A stretch of DNA of 64,000 nt from Aeromonas rivipollensis (GCF_037811135.1 NZ_CP149130.1:3220501-3284500), one strand, 5' to 3'. Counted from the stretch's first letter, positions 38,275-47,929 are shown. Notes: generated by a model not told the origin, from the sequence alone. A program made the numbers and translations.

Positions 38275-39384
38275 ATGAGCGAGCGCTATATCGGATTGAT
38301 GTCGGGTACCAGCATGGATGGGATCGATGCCGTGCTGGTCACTATGGATGGTGAAACCCTTCGGGTAGAGGATGCCCTCTGCCATCCCTGGCCAGAGGCA
38401 ACGGCGCACGAGCTCCACGCCCTCTGCACCCCGGGGGAGAACGAGATAGACCGCATGGGGGTAGCCGACAATCGAGTGGCGCAGGAATTTGCTGCCGCCA
38501 CCCTGGCGCTGCTTGCCAAGGCAGGGCTTGAACCCAAGGATATCCGCGCCATCGGCTCCCACGGCCAGACAGTGCGCCACCGCCCCCAGCTCGGCTTTAC
38601 CCTGCAAATAGGCAATGCGGCCCTGCTGGCTGCCCTCACGGGTATCGATGTGATTGCCGATTTTCGCACCCTGGACATGGCCCTCGGCGGTCAGGGGGCG
38701 CCTCTGGTGCCCGCCTTCCATCAGGCGATTTTTGCCAGACCCCATGCCCTTCGGGTGGTGCTGAACCTCGGCGGCATCGCCAATATCTCTGTGTTGCCGG
38801 GCCACGCCGAGGGCGTCTATGGCTTCGATACCGGCCCCGCCAACACCCTGCTCGATGGCTGGTATCGCCGCCATTACCCCCAGGGCGGCAGCTACGACGC
38901 CGGTGGCCAATGGGCGGCCAGCGGCCAGCTTGTTCCGGCGCTGCTCGAAAAACTGCTGGCTCACCCCTACTTCGCCGCCCCCTATCCTAAGAGCACGGGG
39001 CGGGAGATGTTCACCCTGGAGTGGCTAGACCACGAGCTGGCAGGCACGGCATACGCCCCGGTGGATGTGCAGCGCACCCTGCAGGCGCTCAGCTGCCACA
39101 GCATAGCCCGCCAGCTGCCTGCGGTGGATGAGGCACAAACCAGGCCCGAGCTCTTCGTCTGCGGTGGCGGCGCCCACAACGGCCCCCTGCTGGCGGAGCT
39201 CGCCGCCCTGCTGCCCCGCTGGCGCCTTGAAAGCACGGCGGCACTGGGGCTCGCCCCCGACTGGGTGGAAGGAACGGCCTTTGCCTGGCTGGCACAGCGC
39301 TTTATGACGCGCCAGCCCGGCAACCTGCCCGCCGTCACCGGCGCCAGCCGACCGGCCGTACTGGGTGCCCTCTATCCCGCCTGA
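38275..39384 (+). CDS. anmK: Anhydro-N-acetylmuramic acid kinase
   Basis: A 369-residue enzyme that hydrates and phosphorylates 1,6-anhydro-MurNAc to MurNAc-6-phosphate in peptidoglycan recycling. The ATP-binding motif GTSMDGIDAVL lies at the N-terminus and GSHGQTVRH near residue 100. GGIANIS and FDTGPANTLLDGW follow. Length equals that of E. coli AnmK when started at 38275. Two longer frames extend upstream, but they run through the tandem copies of the gene's own start. The last codons recur downstream at 39425-39502. Confidence 0.95.
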   Translation: MSERYIGLMSGTSMDGIDAVLVTMDGETLRVEDALCHPWPEATAHELHALCTPGENEIDRMGVADNRVAQEFAAATLALLAKAGLEPKDIRAIGSHGQTVRHRPQLGFTLQIGNAALLAALTGIDVIADFRTLDMALGGQGAPLVPAFHQAIFARPHALRVVLNLGGIANISVLPGHAEGVYGFDTGPANTLLDGWYRRHYPQGGSYDAGGQWAASGQLVPALLEKLLAHPYFAAPYPKSTGREMFTLEWLDHELAGTAYAPVDVQRTLQALSCHSIARQLPAVDEAQTRPELFVCGGGAHNGPLLAELAALLPRWRLESTAALGLAPDWVEGTAFAWLAQRFMTRQPGNLPAVTGASRPAVLGALYPA

Positions 39385-39424
39385 GGGAGCCAGCTAATCG
39401 ATTTTCACCCCGGGCCCGTCCATC

Positions 39425-39502
39425 AAGCCGGGCAACCAGCCCTCCCATTCTGACACCGGCGCCAGCCGACCGGCGGTACTGGGCGCCGTCTATCCCGCCT
39501 GA
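39425..39502 (+). pseudogene. Copy of the anmK 3' end
   Basis: About 26 codons resembling the AnmK C-terminus, with the same frame and stop. It reads KPGNQP, a short changed stretch, then TGASRPAVLGAVYPA plus TGA. The parent has QPGNLPAV then TGASRPAVLGALYPA. No start codon precedes it. Confidence 0.8.
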
Positions 39503-39599
39503 GCGCCTGAGTACCAGCGCCATTAACCCCTGAGCAATCACGTGCTCAAACAGATGCCGCCCAAAGGCGGCATTTGTGCATTGGGGTGGAAAAGGCCGG

Positions 39600-40013
39600 T
39601 CAGCGGGGGGTGAGCCGCTTGTTGAACAGCTTGAAGCTGGCTCTGGCGATCAGACCCTGCTCTATGAGGTAGATACAGAGCATCTCTATGGTGCCCAGCC
39701 CCTCCGGGAAGTTGCGGGTGACGCGCTCATGGTCGATGACCACATTGTCGTAGCTGTGGCGAGAGAGCAGGGGCGCATGCAGATCCGGCTCTGCGAAGCG
39801 CGAGACCATGTTCGCCGCCATCTGCGCCTTGTCCCGGGCGATGATCTCCCCCTCCAGGCTGTACTGGGCTGCATCATCGGCATAGGTGGCCAGCCAGGCC
39901 GCCACATCCTTGCTGTTATAGGCATCCAGCTGCGTCTGCACTATCTGTTCCATCTGTCCTATCTGCTGCGCTGCAACATCCTTGGCTTCCAGCTGCTCTG
40001 CTTCAACTCTCAT
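39600..40013 (-). CDS. SnoaL/NTF2-like protein
   Basis: A 137-residue protein with the alpha+beta cone fold pattern of the NTF2/SnoaL superfamily. An amphipathic helix (QMEQIVQTQLDAYNSKDVAAWLATYADDA) is followed by beta strands (YSLEGEIIA, NVVIDHERVTRNF, GTIEMLCIYLIEQGLI). Members include small isomerases and ligand-binding proteins; the function here is unknown. ATG codons at 40022 and 40013 are both possible. The second is better spaced from AGGG. It lies 72 bases downstream of the GNAT gene on the same strand. Confidence 0.8.
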   Translation of the reverse strand: MRVEAEQLEAKDVAAQQIGQMEQIVQTQLDAYNSKDVAAWLATYADDAAQYSLEGEIIARDKAQMAANMVSRFAEPDLHAPLLSRHSYDNVVIDHERVTRNFPEGLGTIEMLCIYLIEQGLIARASFKLFNKRLTPR

Positions 40014-40085
40014 TGATTCCATCCTGCCCTGGCGGGCGTGGTTAGCGTCGGGCGGTGCGCCCTGTGGTCAGCGCTCACTCTCCCA

Positions 40086-40547
40086 CTACCGGGCGCCAGC
40101 CTCGAGGGTGAGAGAGAGTCGCAGCATGTCCTTGTGCTGGATGCCGCTCTCGAAAATGGGGTCGGGGTAGTGGTGCAGAAAGTGATCCTTCACCACGGCA
40201 TCCACCCTAAAACCGAGGCGCTGATAACAGGTGAGCGGATAACCAAAGGTGCCCGTGCCCAGCTCCACCCGCCTGATGCCGCGGGCCGCAAGCTCGGTCA
40301 GCCCATGGCGCAGCAGACCGGAGCCTATGCCCCGGCGCTGGTGATCCGGCCTCACGGCGACATTGAAAATTTCGGCCGTCCCCGGGCTCAGGGTCCTGAC
40401 GACGCAGACCCCGACCAGGATGCCCTGGGCCCGGGCGGCAAAACACCAGGCCCCTGGGAGGTATGACCTTATCCGCTTCTCTGAGGGATCCGCCTCCAGC
40501 AACAAGGCGAGGGGGATCTCGGCCGCAGCTATATTTCCGTACTCCAT
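40086..40547 (-). CDS. GNAT family N-acetyltransferase
   Basis: A 153-residue acetyltransferase with the A-motif VRPDHQRRGIGSGLLRHGL and the downstream GFRVD region typical of the family. The open frame is 95 codons longer, but the upstream part has no domain. ATG 40547 follows AGAGAG at proper spacing and begins MEYGNIAAAE. Nearby ATGs at 40553 and 40568 cannot be excluded. The substrate is unknown. It probably shares a transcript with the SnoaL-like gene. Confidence 0.8.
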   Translation of the reverse strand: MEYGNIAAAEIPLALLLEADPSEKRIRSYLPGAWCFAARAQGILVGVCVVRTLSPGTAEIFNVAVRPDHQRRGIGSGLLRHGLTELAARGIRRVELGTGTFGYPLTCYQRLGFRVDAVVKDHFLHHYPDPIFESGIQHKDMLRLSLTLEAGAR

Positions 40548-41334
40548 CTTCATCTCTCTTTGCTTCATCGCCGCTCGTCGCCAGCCAGATGCCGATCGCA
40601 AATCAGGGCGTCTCGCCTCAGGATCTGCCGCCTCAGCCCAGAGGCGCAGTGGCGGTGCTGCCATGGCATGCTTCGGGTCTATGAGGCCAGATAAAAAATC
40701 ACCCCAGAGATTGCGCCATGGCGCTATTTCATGGCCCGTATGACTTTCCCATGCAGATATATTGCATGATATGCCAGCCATATCGCCATTCATATACTTG
40801 CCGAACATGGCTAGCATATTTTCAATCACCATAACAGCCCCATCGTCCGTGCATAAAATACATATCCATGCATGAACAATTGAATTAACTGCACGGCGTC
40901 ACCGCTGATTAACCTATGGTTCACAGCCTGGCTCCCTATCTGTCGGGAGTGAGCCCCCGTATCAGGCTGATCCTCCGAAAAATGGGGCTGATTGCACCAT
41001 CAGCAGGGCATTTATTCCCTGAATTGAATCGCAACGGGACTATATTTCAGTGCGTTGAGCCAACGCATAAAAACGAGATCCCGGTTTGCCCTCCCCCCTT
41101 GGCCACTCATAGAATCCCCCTGTCTGAGATATTTCACCCTGTTCCAGCCTCCTTTATCCACTCCCTCTCGGGCGCGGATTGACAATGATCACCGAGGACC
41201 CGACGCCCTTCTATATGCGGCAACGGGCCATCGGTTGCCATACCGGATCTGCCTTGTCGGGTATGGAGGAGCGCGATCGAATGGGGTGACCCATACCCTG
41301 CGATAACAACGAATAGCAAGAAGAGGAATATCCT
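40548..41334. other. 787-base region without a convincing gene; structured leader before the RidA fusion
   Basis: No ORF here has a ribosome-binding site and recognisable domain. Near the 3' end two hairpins lie close together: GGCAAC with GTTGCC at 41219-41239, and CCATACC with GGTATGG at about 41238-41266. They precede the RidA-fusion start by about 70 bases and may act at the RNA level. AAGAAGAGGA before 41335 is the ribosome-binding site. Confidence 0.4.
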
Positions 41335-42600
41335 ATGAGTGGCACCATCATCAAGGCTGCAAGAAATACCCCCCATGCCCCCCAGGATCTGGGCCCCTAC
41401 ACCCAGAGCGTGGCCTTCTCCCACTACAACAATATTGCCGCCCAGCTGCCGGTCGATCCCAGGACAGGCAAGCTGGTGAGTGGCGATATCCAGGCGCAGG
41501 CCAGACAGTGCCTGACCAATATCCAGGCCATCGTCGAGAGCATCGGCCACGTCATGGACGACATGGTGAAAGTCACCCTCTTCCTCAAGAACATGGGGGA
41601 TCTGGAGGCGGTCAACGCCGTCTATCGCGAATTCTTCCCCCGCAACCTGCCGACCCGTACCGTGCTGGCGGTGGCCGGTCTGCCGCTCGGCGCCGCCATT
41701 CAGATGGACGCCCTGCTCTCCAACGGGGAAGGCACCTTCCCGCAAGCCCCCTGCCCCCTTATCAAGCTCGCCCGAAACAGCTGCCGGGCACCGGCCGATC
41801 CCCTCTCGAACCATACGGTGGCCTTCTCCCACTACAACAATATCGGCGCCCAGTTGCCGGTGGATGCCACCACCGGCCAGCTGGTTGCCGGTGGCATCCA
41901 GGAGCAGGCAGCCCAGTGCCTGCGCAATATCAAAAACGTGCTGGAGAGCATAGATGTGCCCTTTGACGATATCGTCAAGGTGACTGTCTACCTGACCAGC
42001 CTCGCGGATCTGGAGGCCGTCAACGAGGTTTACACAACTTTCTTCCCGGACTCCGCCATCGCCCGCGCCGTCGCCTATCTGCCAGCCCGCAGCCTGATCG
42101 TGGCCTCTGCCCTGCCGCTCGGTGCCCGGGTGCAGATGGATGCGGTCATCTCCCACGGTGACGGCACCCCGCCCCAGCTGGTGGAAGACAGGCACAACCT
42201 GGTGATCCGCGCCCGTAACACCGACAAGGCACCACGCAGCCCGCTCCATTGCCAGAGCGTCGCCTTCTCCCACTACAACCATATCGCCAGCCAGCTGCCG
42301 ATCGACATGGCCACCGGCAAGGTGCTGACCGGCTGTATCCGTGAGCAGACCGCCCAGTGCCTCGGCCATATCAAGACCATCGTGGAGAGCATCGGCCATG
42401 TGATGGACGATATCGTCAAGGTCAATATCCAGGTGAAGAACATCGCGGATCTGGCGGACGTGGATGCCATCTACACCAAATACTTCCCGGCCTATCTGCC
42501 CACCCGCACCGTTATCGGCGTGAGCGATCTGCCCGCCGGCGCCCTGGTGCAGATGGATGCCGTGATGTCCAATGCGGAAAGTACCCCGCCGCAGGCATAA
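41335..42600 (+). CDS. Triple RidA-domain fusion protein
   Basis: A 421-residue protein made of three consecutive RidA/YjgF/UK114 domains, at about residues 1-140, 141-285 and 286-421. Each has SVAFSHYN (or TVAFSHYN), QLPVD (QLPID in the third), DD(I/M)VKV and a C-terminal strand with LPTRT or LPARS. The arginine that binds the substrate carboxylate in RidA is therefore kept in all three. RidA proteins work as trimers that hydrolyse reactive enamines and imines from PLP enzymes, so the fusion could form a single-chain trimer. The glutamate of the usual IEIEA motif reads as aspartate (QMDA). No partner gene adjoins it. Confidence 0.92.
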   Translation: MSGTIIKAARNTPHAPQDLGPYTQSVAFSHYNNIAAQLPVDPRTGKLVSGDIQAQARQCLTNIQAIVESIGHVMDDMVKVTLFLKNMGDLEAVNAVYREFFPRNLPTRTVLAVAGLPLGAAIQMDALLSNGEGTFPQAPCPLIKLARNSCRAPADPLSNHTVAFSHYNNIGAQLPVDATTGQLVAGGIQEQAAQCLRNIKNVLESIDVPFDDIVKVTVYLTSLADLEAVNEVYTTFFPDSAIARAVAYLPARSLIVASALPLGARVQMDAVISHGDGTPPQLVEDRHNLVIRARNTDKAPRSPLHCQSVAFSHYNHIASQLPIDMATGKVLTGCIREQTAQCLGHIKTIVESIGHVMDDIVKVNIQVKNIADLADVDAIYTKYFPAYLPTRTVIGVSDLPAGALVQMDAVMSNAESTPPQA

Positions 42601-42617
42601 AGTTTATTATTTATGGT

Positions 42618-42648
42618 AAAAAGACACCGGCTTAGGCCGGTGTCTTTT
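42618..42648. terminator. Bidirectional terminator between the RidA fusion and the membrane-protein gene
   Basis: A 10-bp stem (42622-42631 with 42636-42645), A-run before and T4 after. Confidence 0.85.
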
Positions 42649-42654
42649 ATCTCG

Positions 42655-43476
42655 CTATTTAAAGAGTAAGTCGTTGGGCTGACTATTTTTACGTCTAGAC
42701 ATTCTCATTTTTTTAATCACGGAACCCATTAGACCAATGCAGCCAGAAAAGAAGAACATCCCTCCGACTATGAACCCGGTGAGTAATACCGCATTGAATT
42801 TCGCAGGATCATCCATAGCAGTGACAGCATAAGTATGATCTTTACCGAAACCAGCCTTTCCTAACAGTAACTCCTCGAATGTTAAAGATAGAATGAAGGT
42901 CCCAAACCCTATCATGGCAAGACAACCCAATATAGGGCACAGATATTTATATTTTCCTCCTTGAAACTCTTCTAGGGGCTCGATTATTAATGCTAAGCCG
43001 CACGCCCCACCCATAATATAAAGAGCATTATCTGAAATAGGGGTTACATATATAAGCAGGTCTCGCATACCTGGAGTGTGATATGAAAAAGTCTCAGCAA
43101 ACCCATGAAACTTAGGGAATATATCTATCCCATTTCTCATCAAAACCGCTTCTAATATTCCAACAAGTGGTGCCCCCAGAAGCATATAGAGTGCAACGTT
43201 GAATATAATACTCTTTCCTATTGAATAAACCTTTTCATTATCTCTCTTGTCATAGTGATCTATTATGCACAATGCAGCGACAATACAGAATAAAAACGAT
43301 GAGATGGCGATAATTAATGTTGGAATGCCAGAGATAAAGAAACCACCTCTTTTCGCTGGAATATAGGTATACCCATTAGCCAGCTCGGCAACACCGTAGG
43401 CCACACTAACGAGCATTAAAAAAGCACATACCAGACGTACTCTAAGTGGTATGTGATTAGGCTTATACTGTGACAT
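42655..43476 (-). CDS. Hypothetical multi-pass membrane protein, AT-rich
   Basis: A 273-residue protein with about six hydrophobic segments (near 14-34, 47-70, 90-110, 150-165, 180-200, 230-255) and a basic C-terminal tail (KKMRMSRRKN). I do not recognise a family. The DNA is far more AT-rich than its neighbours (roughly 40% GC by eye against over 60%). It uses codons rare elsewhere in the window, such as ATA, AGA and TTA. This points to recent acquisition. No transposase or integrase flanks it. Confidence 0.75.
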   Translation of the reverse strand: MSQYKPNHIPLRVRLVCAFLMLVSVAYGVAELANGYTYIPAKRGGFFISGIPTLIIAISSFLFCIVAALCIIDHYDKRDNEKVYSIGKSIIFNVALYMLLGAPLVGILEAVLMRNGIDIFPKFHGFAETFSYHTPGMRDLLIYVTPISDNALYIMGGACGLALIIEPLEEFQGGKYKYLCPILGCLAMIGFGTFILSLTFEELLLGKAGFGKDHTYAVTAMDDPAKFNAVLLTGFIVGGMFFFSGCIGLMGSVIKKMRMSRRKNSQPNDLLFK

Positions 43477-43836
43477 GCAAACTTCTTTCCCTTGAGCAGA
43501 ACATGTTGTGTCTACTAAATGAACTATTTAAAAACACAGCCGGATATGACAACGCTCTCTTCAACGCTCACTCATCACTACAGCTTAAGTGTGAAAAGTT
43601 CCATTCAGCATTAGGCTGAATCAGAGACAAGTAGACTCGTAAGAGCATTGTACGCATATGCGTCCATCTAATAAATGGTCTCTCTCACAACTACACTGTT
43701 TGGAGCCCGTTTTTCATTAAGCCTTCTGCAACACTCTCAGGATCATAAAAAACGCCCCCCATCTTGCGATGGAGGGCGTTTTATTGTTCTAGCTATTGGG
43801 CCTAGGCGACCCAATGTTCAGCGTTTACAGGGGCTA
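43477..43836. other. AT-rich 360-base gap before tkt, with the tkt terminator
   Basis: The AT-rich composition of the membrane-protein gene continues to about 43740 and holds its promoter region. No gene is seen. The tkt terminator lies at 43747-43785. Confidence 0.5.
43747..43785. terminator. tkt terminator
   Basis: AAAACGCCC...ATC pairs with GAT...GGGCGTTTT around TTGC, with one mismatch in the stem. On the minus strand it follows the tkt stop. Confidence 0.8.
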
Positions 43837-45828
43837 TTACAGGGACTCTGCGGTCGCAACCACGTTTTCCACGGTAAAGCCGAATTCCTTGAACAGCAGC
43901 TCGGCCGGGGCGGACTCACCGAAGGTGGTCATGCCGATGATCTTGCCGCCGAAGCCCACGTACTTGTACCAGTAGTCGGCGATACCCGCTTCGATGGCGA
44001 CACGCTTGGTGACGCTGGACGGCAGGACGGACTCCTTGTACTCGGCAGATTGGGCGTCGAACACGTCGGTGGCCGGCAGGGAGACCACGCGCACGGCGCG
44101 GCCCTTGGCGGTCAGCTGCTCATAGGCGGCCACGGCCAGCTCCACTTCGGAACCGGTGGCGATCAGGATCAGCTCCGGGGTACCGGCGCAATCCTTCAGC
44201 ACGTAACCACCCTTGGCCACATCGGCCAGTTGCTGGGCGGTGCGGTCCATCTGGGGCAGGTTCTGACGGGAGAAGATCAGGGAGGTCGGGCCGTCATGGC
44301 GCTCGATGGCGTGCTTCCAGGCGATGGCAGACTCTACCTGGTCACAGGGGCGCCAGGTGCTCATGTTCGGGGTCAGACGCAGGGAGGCGATCTGCTCGAC
44401 CGGCTGGTGAGTCGGGCCATCTTCACCCAGACCGATGGAGTCGTGGGTGTAAACGAAGATGGCGCGCTGCTTCATCAGGGCGGCCATGCGCAGGGCGTTG
44501 CGGGCGTACTCCATGAACATCAGGAAGGTGGCGCCGTAGGGGATGAAACCACCGTGCAGGGCGATGCCGTTCATGATGGCGGACATGGCGAATTCGCGCA
44601 CGCCGTAGTGGATGTAGTTGCCTGCGGCGCTCTCGGGAGTCAGAGACTTGGAGCCGGACCACATGGTCAGGTTGGACGGGGCCAGATCGGCGGAACCACC
44701 CATGAATTCCGGCAGCAGCTTGCCGAAGGCTTCCAGGGCGTTCTGGGATGCTTTACGGGTCGCGATCTTGGCCGGGTTGGCTTGCAGGGTCTCGATGATC
44801 TTGGCAGATTCAGCGGCCCAGTTGGCCGGCAGCTCGCCTGCGGTACGGCGCTTGAATTCGGCAGCCAGGGTCGGGTGCGCGGCTTCATAGGCGGCAAACT
44901 TGGCAGCCCAGTCGGACTCCAGCTTGGTGCCTTTCTCCTGGGCATTCCACTCGGCGGCGATCTCGGACGGGATGACGAAGGGCGCGTGATCCCACTTCAG
45001 GAAGGCACGGGCGGCGGCGATCTCGTCGTTGCCCAGCGGTGAGCCGTGGCAATCGTGGGAGCCGGACTTGTTCGGGGAGCCGTAGCCGATGATGGTGCGG
45101 CAGCAGATCAGGGTCGGCTTGCCGGTCTCGGCCTTGGCGGCTTCGATGGCGGCGTTGATGGCTTCCGGGTTGTGACCGTCAACAGCCGGGATGACGTGCC
45201 AGCCGTAGGCTTCGAAACGCTTGGGGGTGTCGTCGGTGAACCAGCCTTCCACATGACCGTCGATGGAGATGCCGTTGTCATCCCAGAAGGCGATCAGTTT
45301 GCCCAGCTGCAGGGTACCTGCCAGAGAGCAAGCCTCGTGGGAGATACCTTCCATCAGGCAGCCGTCGCCCATGAAGGCGTAGGTGTAGTGGTCGACGATA
45401 TCGTGACCCGGCTGGTTGAACTGCTCGGCCATGGCCTTCTCGGCGATCGCCATGCCCACGGCATTGGTGATGCCCTGACCCAGAGGACCAGTGGTGGTTT
45501 CGATGCCAGGGGCATAACCGTACTCCGGGTGACCCGGGGTGCGAGAGTGCAGTTGGCGGAAGTTTTTCAGATCGTCGATGGAGAGGTCGTAACCGGAGAG
45601 ATGCAGCAGGGAGTACAGCAGCATGGAGCCGTGGCCGTTGGACAGCACGAAGCGGTCACGGTCGGCCCACTTGGGGTTGTTCGGGTTGTGCTTGAGGTGG
45701 CCACGCCACAGCACTTCGGCGATATCTGCCATTCCCATGGGGGCGCCCGGGTGACCGGAGTTGGCTTTTTGAACGGCATCCATACTCAATGCGCGAATGG
45801 CATTGGCAAGCTCTTTACGAGAAGGCAT
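43837..45828 (-). CDS. tkt: Transketolase
   Basis: A 663-residue thiamine-diphosphate enzyme of the non-oxidative pentose phosphate pathway, the same length as E. coli TktA. The ThDP-binding motif [13 protein letters not shown] near residue 155 ends in FWDDN, as in the family. Active-site histidines lie in [17 protein letters not shown] and [16 protein letters not shown]. The start at 45828 is supported by CAGGAG, and the longer upstream frame is not conserved. It is divergent from metK. The other pentose-phosphate gene in the window, tal, is 12 kb away. Confidence 0.97.
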   Translation of the reverse strand: MPSRKELANAIRALSMDAVQKANSGHPGAPMGMADIAEVLWRGHLKHNPNNPKWADRDRFVLSNGHGSMLLYSLLHLSGYDLSIDDLKNFRQLHSRTPGHPEYGYAPGIETTTGPLGQGITNAVGMAIAEKAMAEQFNQPGHDIVDHYTYAFMGDGCLMEGISHEACSLAGTLQLGKLIAFWDDNGISIDGHVEGWFTDDTPKRFEAYGWHVIPAVDGHNPEAINAAIEAAKAETGKPTLICCRTIIGYGSPNKSGSHDCHGSPLGNDEIAAARAFLKWDHAPFVIPSEIAAEWNAQEKGTKLESDWAAKFAAYEAAHPTLAAEFKRRTAGELPANWAAESAKIIETLQANPAKIATRKASQNALEAFGKLLPEFMGGSADLAPSNLTMWSGSKSLTPESAAGNYIHYGVREFAMSAIMNGIALHGGFIPYGATFLMFMEYARNALRMAALMKQRAIFVYTHDSIGLGEDGPTHQPVEQIASLRLTPNMSTWRPCDQVESAIAWKHAIERHDGPTSLIFSRQNLPQMDRTAQQLADVAKGGYVLKDCAGTPELILIATGSEVELAVAAYEQLTAKGRAVRVVSLPATDVFDAQSAEYKESVLPSSVTKRVAIEAGIADYWYKYVGFGGKIIGMTTFGESAPAELLFKEFGFTVENVVATAESL

Positions 45829-46080
45829 CTGTATCTCCTGCGATTGCTTCATTTGATGGCCAAGATTAAGGCGCGTTATTGTCCCAGCAGGGCGGGCGCG
45901 GTGCAAATATTATCTGGGCGAATAAAGTGGCTTTGGGAGCACAATCGCTTTTCTGGCCCGGGAAAACGATTCAATCCGCCCCCTCTCTTACCTCCATCGG
46001 GGTGGTTGCCCCCTCAGCCTTGGTCCGGGCGGGTCCAACCCCAAATAGTGCTGGCAATCACCCTGTGACCTAATTAAAAT

Positions 46081-46104
46081 AGACGTCCAGATGTAGATAC
46101 CTCT
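46081..46104 (+). promoter_or_regulatory. Candidate MetJ operator: three tandem met boxes
   Basis: AGACGTCC, AGATGTAG and ATACCTCT follow directly on each other, matching the 8-base met box AGACGTCT at 7, 5 and 6 positions. MetJ binds such tandem boxes upstream of metK in enterobacteria. The array ends 65 bases before the metK start. Confidence 0.65.
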
Positions 46105-46169
46105 ACAGTCATCCTGTCATTTTCCGGTTATGGCCAAGGCGATAACCCCATACGAATCGAGAACCAATC

Positions 46170-47321
46170 ATGGCAAAGCTGTTTACTTCCGAGTCGGTCT
46201 CCGAAGGCCATCCCGATAAAATCGCCGACCAGATCTCCGATGCGGTGCTGGACGCCATCCTGGTGCAAGACACCAAGGCGCGCGTCGCCTGCGAGACCCT
46301 GGTCAAGACCGGCATGGTGATGGTGGCCGGTGAAGTAACCACCTCTGCCTGGGTCGACATCGAGCAGATCGTGCGCGACACAGTGCGCGAGATAGGTTAC
46401 ACCCACTCCGACATGGGCTTCGATGCCGACTCCTGCGCCGTGCTGAACGCCATCGGCAAGCAGTCCCCGGACATCAACCAGGGCGTCGATCGTACCGATC
46501 CGCTGGAGCAGGGTGCCGGTGACCAGGGCCTGATGTTCGGCTACGCCACCAACGAAACCGACGTGCTGATGCCCGCCCCCATCACCTACTCCCACCTGCT
46601 GGTGAAGCGTCAGGCCGAAGTGCGCAAGAACGGCACCCTGCCGTGGCTGCGCCCGGATGCCAAGAGCCAGCTCACCTTCGCCTACGACAACGAAGGCAAG
46701 ATCCTGGGTGTGGATGCCGTGGTGCTCTCTACCCAGCATTGCGACTCCATCAGCCACAAGGATCTGGTGGAAGCGGTGCGCGAGGAGATCATCAAGCCGG
46801 TGCTGCCGGCCGAGTGGATCACCAAGGACACCAAGTACTTCATCAACCCGACCGGCCGTTTCGTCATCGGCGGCCCCATGGGTGACTGCGGTCTGACCGG
46901 TCGCAAGATCATCGTCGACACCTACGGCGGCATGGCCCGTCACGGTGGTGGCGCCTTCTCCGGCAAGGACCCGTCCAAGGTTGACCGTTCCGCCGCCTAC
47001 GCCGCCCGCTACGTTGCCAAGAACATAGTCGCCGCCGGTCTGGCTGCCCGCTGTGAAGTCCAGGTCTCCTACGCCATCGGCGTGGCCGAGCCGACCTCCA
47101 TCAGCGTCGAGACCTTCGGCACCGGCAAGGTGGCCGAGGAGCTGCTGGTCAAGCTGGTGCGCGAGTTCTTCGAGCTGCGCCCCTACGGCCTCATCGAGAT
47201 GCTGGATCTCAAGCGTCCCATCTACCAAGCGACCGCCGCCTACGGCCACTTCGGCCGTGACGAGTTCCCCTGGGAGAAGACCGACAAGGCCGCTCTGCTG
47301 CGCGACGCCGCCGGTCTGTAA
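46170..47321 (+). CDS. metK: S-adenosylmethionine synthetase
   Basis: A 383-residue MetK that makes SAM from methionine and ATP. The start [21 protein letters not shown] and hexapeptide-type signatures GAGDQG and GGGAFSGKD are exact. Length matches E. coli MetK (384). The gene is preceded by tandem met boxes and followed by a terminator, so it is a single-gene unit under likely MetJ control. The order metK, sprT, endA, rsmE, gshB, yqgE, ruvX downstream matches that of E. coli apart from galP. Confidence 0.98.
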   Translation: MAKLFTSESVSEGHPDKIADQISDAVLDAILVQDTKARVACETLVKTGMVMVAGEVTTSAWVDIEQIVRDTVREIGYTHSDMGFDADSCAVLNAIGKQSPDINQGVDRTDPLEQGAGDQGLMFGYATNETDVLMPAPITYSHLLVKRQAEVRKNGTLPWLRPDAKSQLTFAYDNEGKILGVDAVVLSTQHCDSISHKDLVEAVREEIIKPVLPAEWITKDTKYFINPTGRFVIGGPMGDCGLTGRKIIVDTYGGMARHGGGAFSGKDPSKVDRSAAYAARYVAKNIVAAGLAARCEVQVSYAIGVAEPTSISVETFGTGKVAEELLVKLVREFFELRPYGLIEMLDLKRPIYQATAAYGHFGRDEFPWEKTDKAALLRDAAGL

Positions 47322-47336
47322 GGCTGGCCGTTGTGA

Positions 47337-47362
47337 TAAAAGGGGAGCCTGGCTCCCCTTTT
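47337..47362 (+). terminator. metK terminator
   Basis: AAAAGGGGAG pairs with CTCCCCTTTT around CCTGG. Confidence 0.85.
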
Positions 47363-47389
47363 GCTTATCCGCTACCCGACGAGACCTCG

Positions 47390-47929
47390 ATGTCTGCCAC
47401 CAGATCCCAACTCGACGCTTCCCTGCTCCAGCTGCTGCACCAGCGGGTCGACGCCTGCTTCATGCAGGCGGAGGCGCGCCTCGGCCGTTCCTTCCCACGC
47501 CCGCGCGTTCACTGCAACATGCGGGGCCGGGCGGCGGGGTCGGCGCGGCTGCAAACCTGGGAGCTGCGCTTCAACCCGGCGCTCTATGAAGCCAACCAGC
47601 AGGCCTTTCTGGCCGAGGTGGTGCCCCACGAGGTGGCGCACCTGCTGGTCTATGCCCTCTGGGGGGAAGGGCGCGGCAAGTCGCGGGTGCTGCCCCACGG
47701 TCGCCAGTGGCAGTCGGTGATGCGGGAGCTGTTCGCGCTCGCTCCCAACACCACCCACAGCTTCGATCTCACGGTGCTGGCCCAGCGCACCCATGCCTAT
47801 GCGTGTGCCTGCCAGCAGCATCAGCTCTCGGTGCGCCGTCACAACAAGGTGGTGCGCGGCGAGGCCCGCTATCACTGCCGCCGCTGTCGCCAGCCCCTGG
47901 TGTTGCAGCCGGGGTCGCCAGCGGATTGA
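47390..47929 (+). CDS. sprT: SprT family zinc metalloprotease-like protein
   Basis: A 179-residue SprT. The zinc-protease motif HEVAH lies near residue 83, and the C-terminal zinc ribbon has CAC at about 140 and CRRC near 164. E. coli SprT has this size and position between metK and endA. Its physiological role is not well defined; the eukaryotic relative Spartan degrades DNA-protein cross-links. The ATG at 47390 is preferred to an upstream one that falls inside the metK terminator. Confidence 0.93.
   Translation: MSATRSQLDASLLQLLHQRVDACFMQAEARLGRSFPRPRVHCNMRGRAAGSARLQTWELRFNPALYEANQQAFLAEVVPHEVAHLLVYALWGEGRGKSRVLPHGRQWQSVMRELFALAPNTTHSFDLTVLAQRTHAYACACQQHQLSVRRHNKVVRGEARYHCRRCRQPLVLQPGSPAD

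Noticed and set aside
40916-41182. 88-codon plus-strand ORF in the gap before the RidA fusion
   Set aside because: No ribosome-binding site, domain or coding-like composition.
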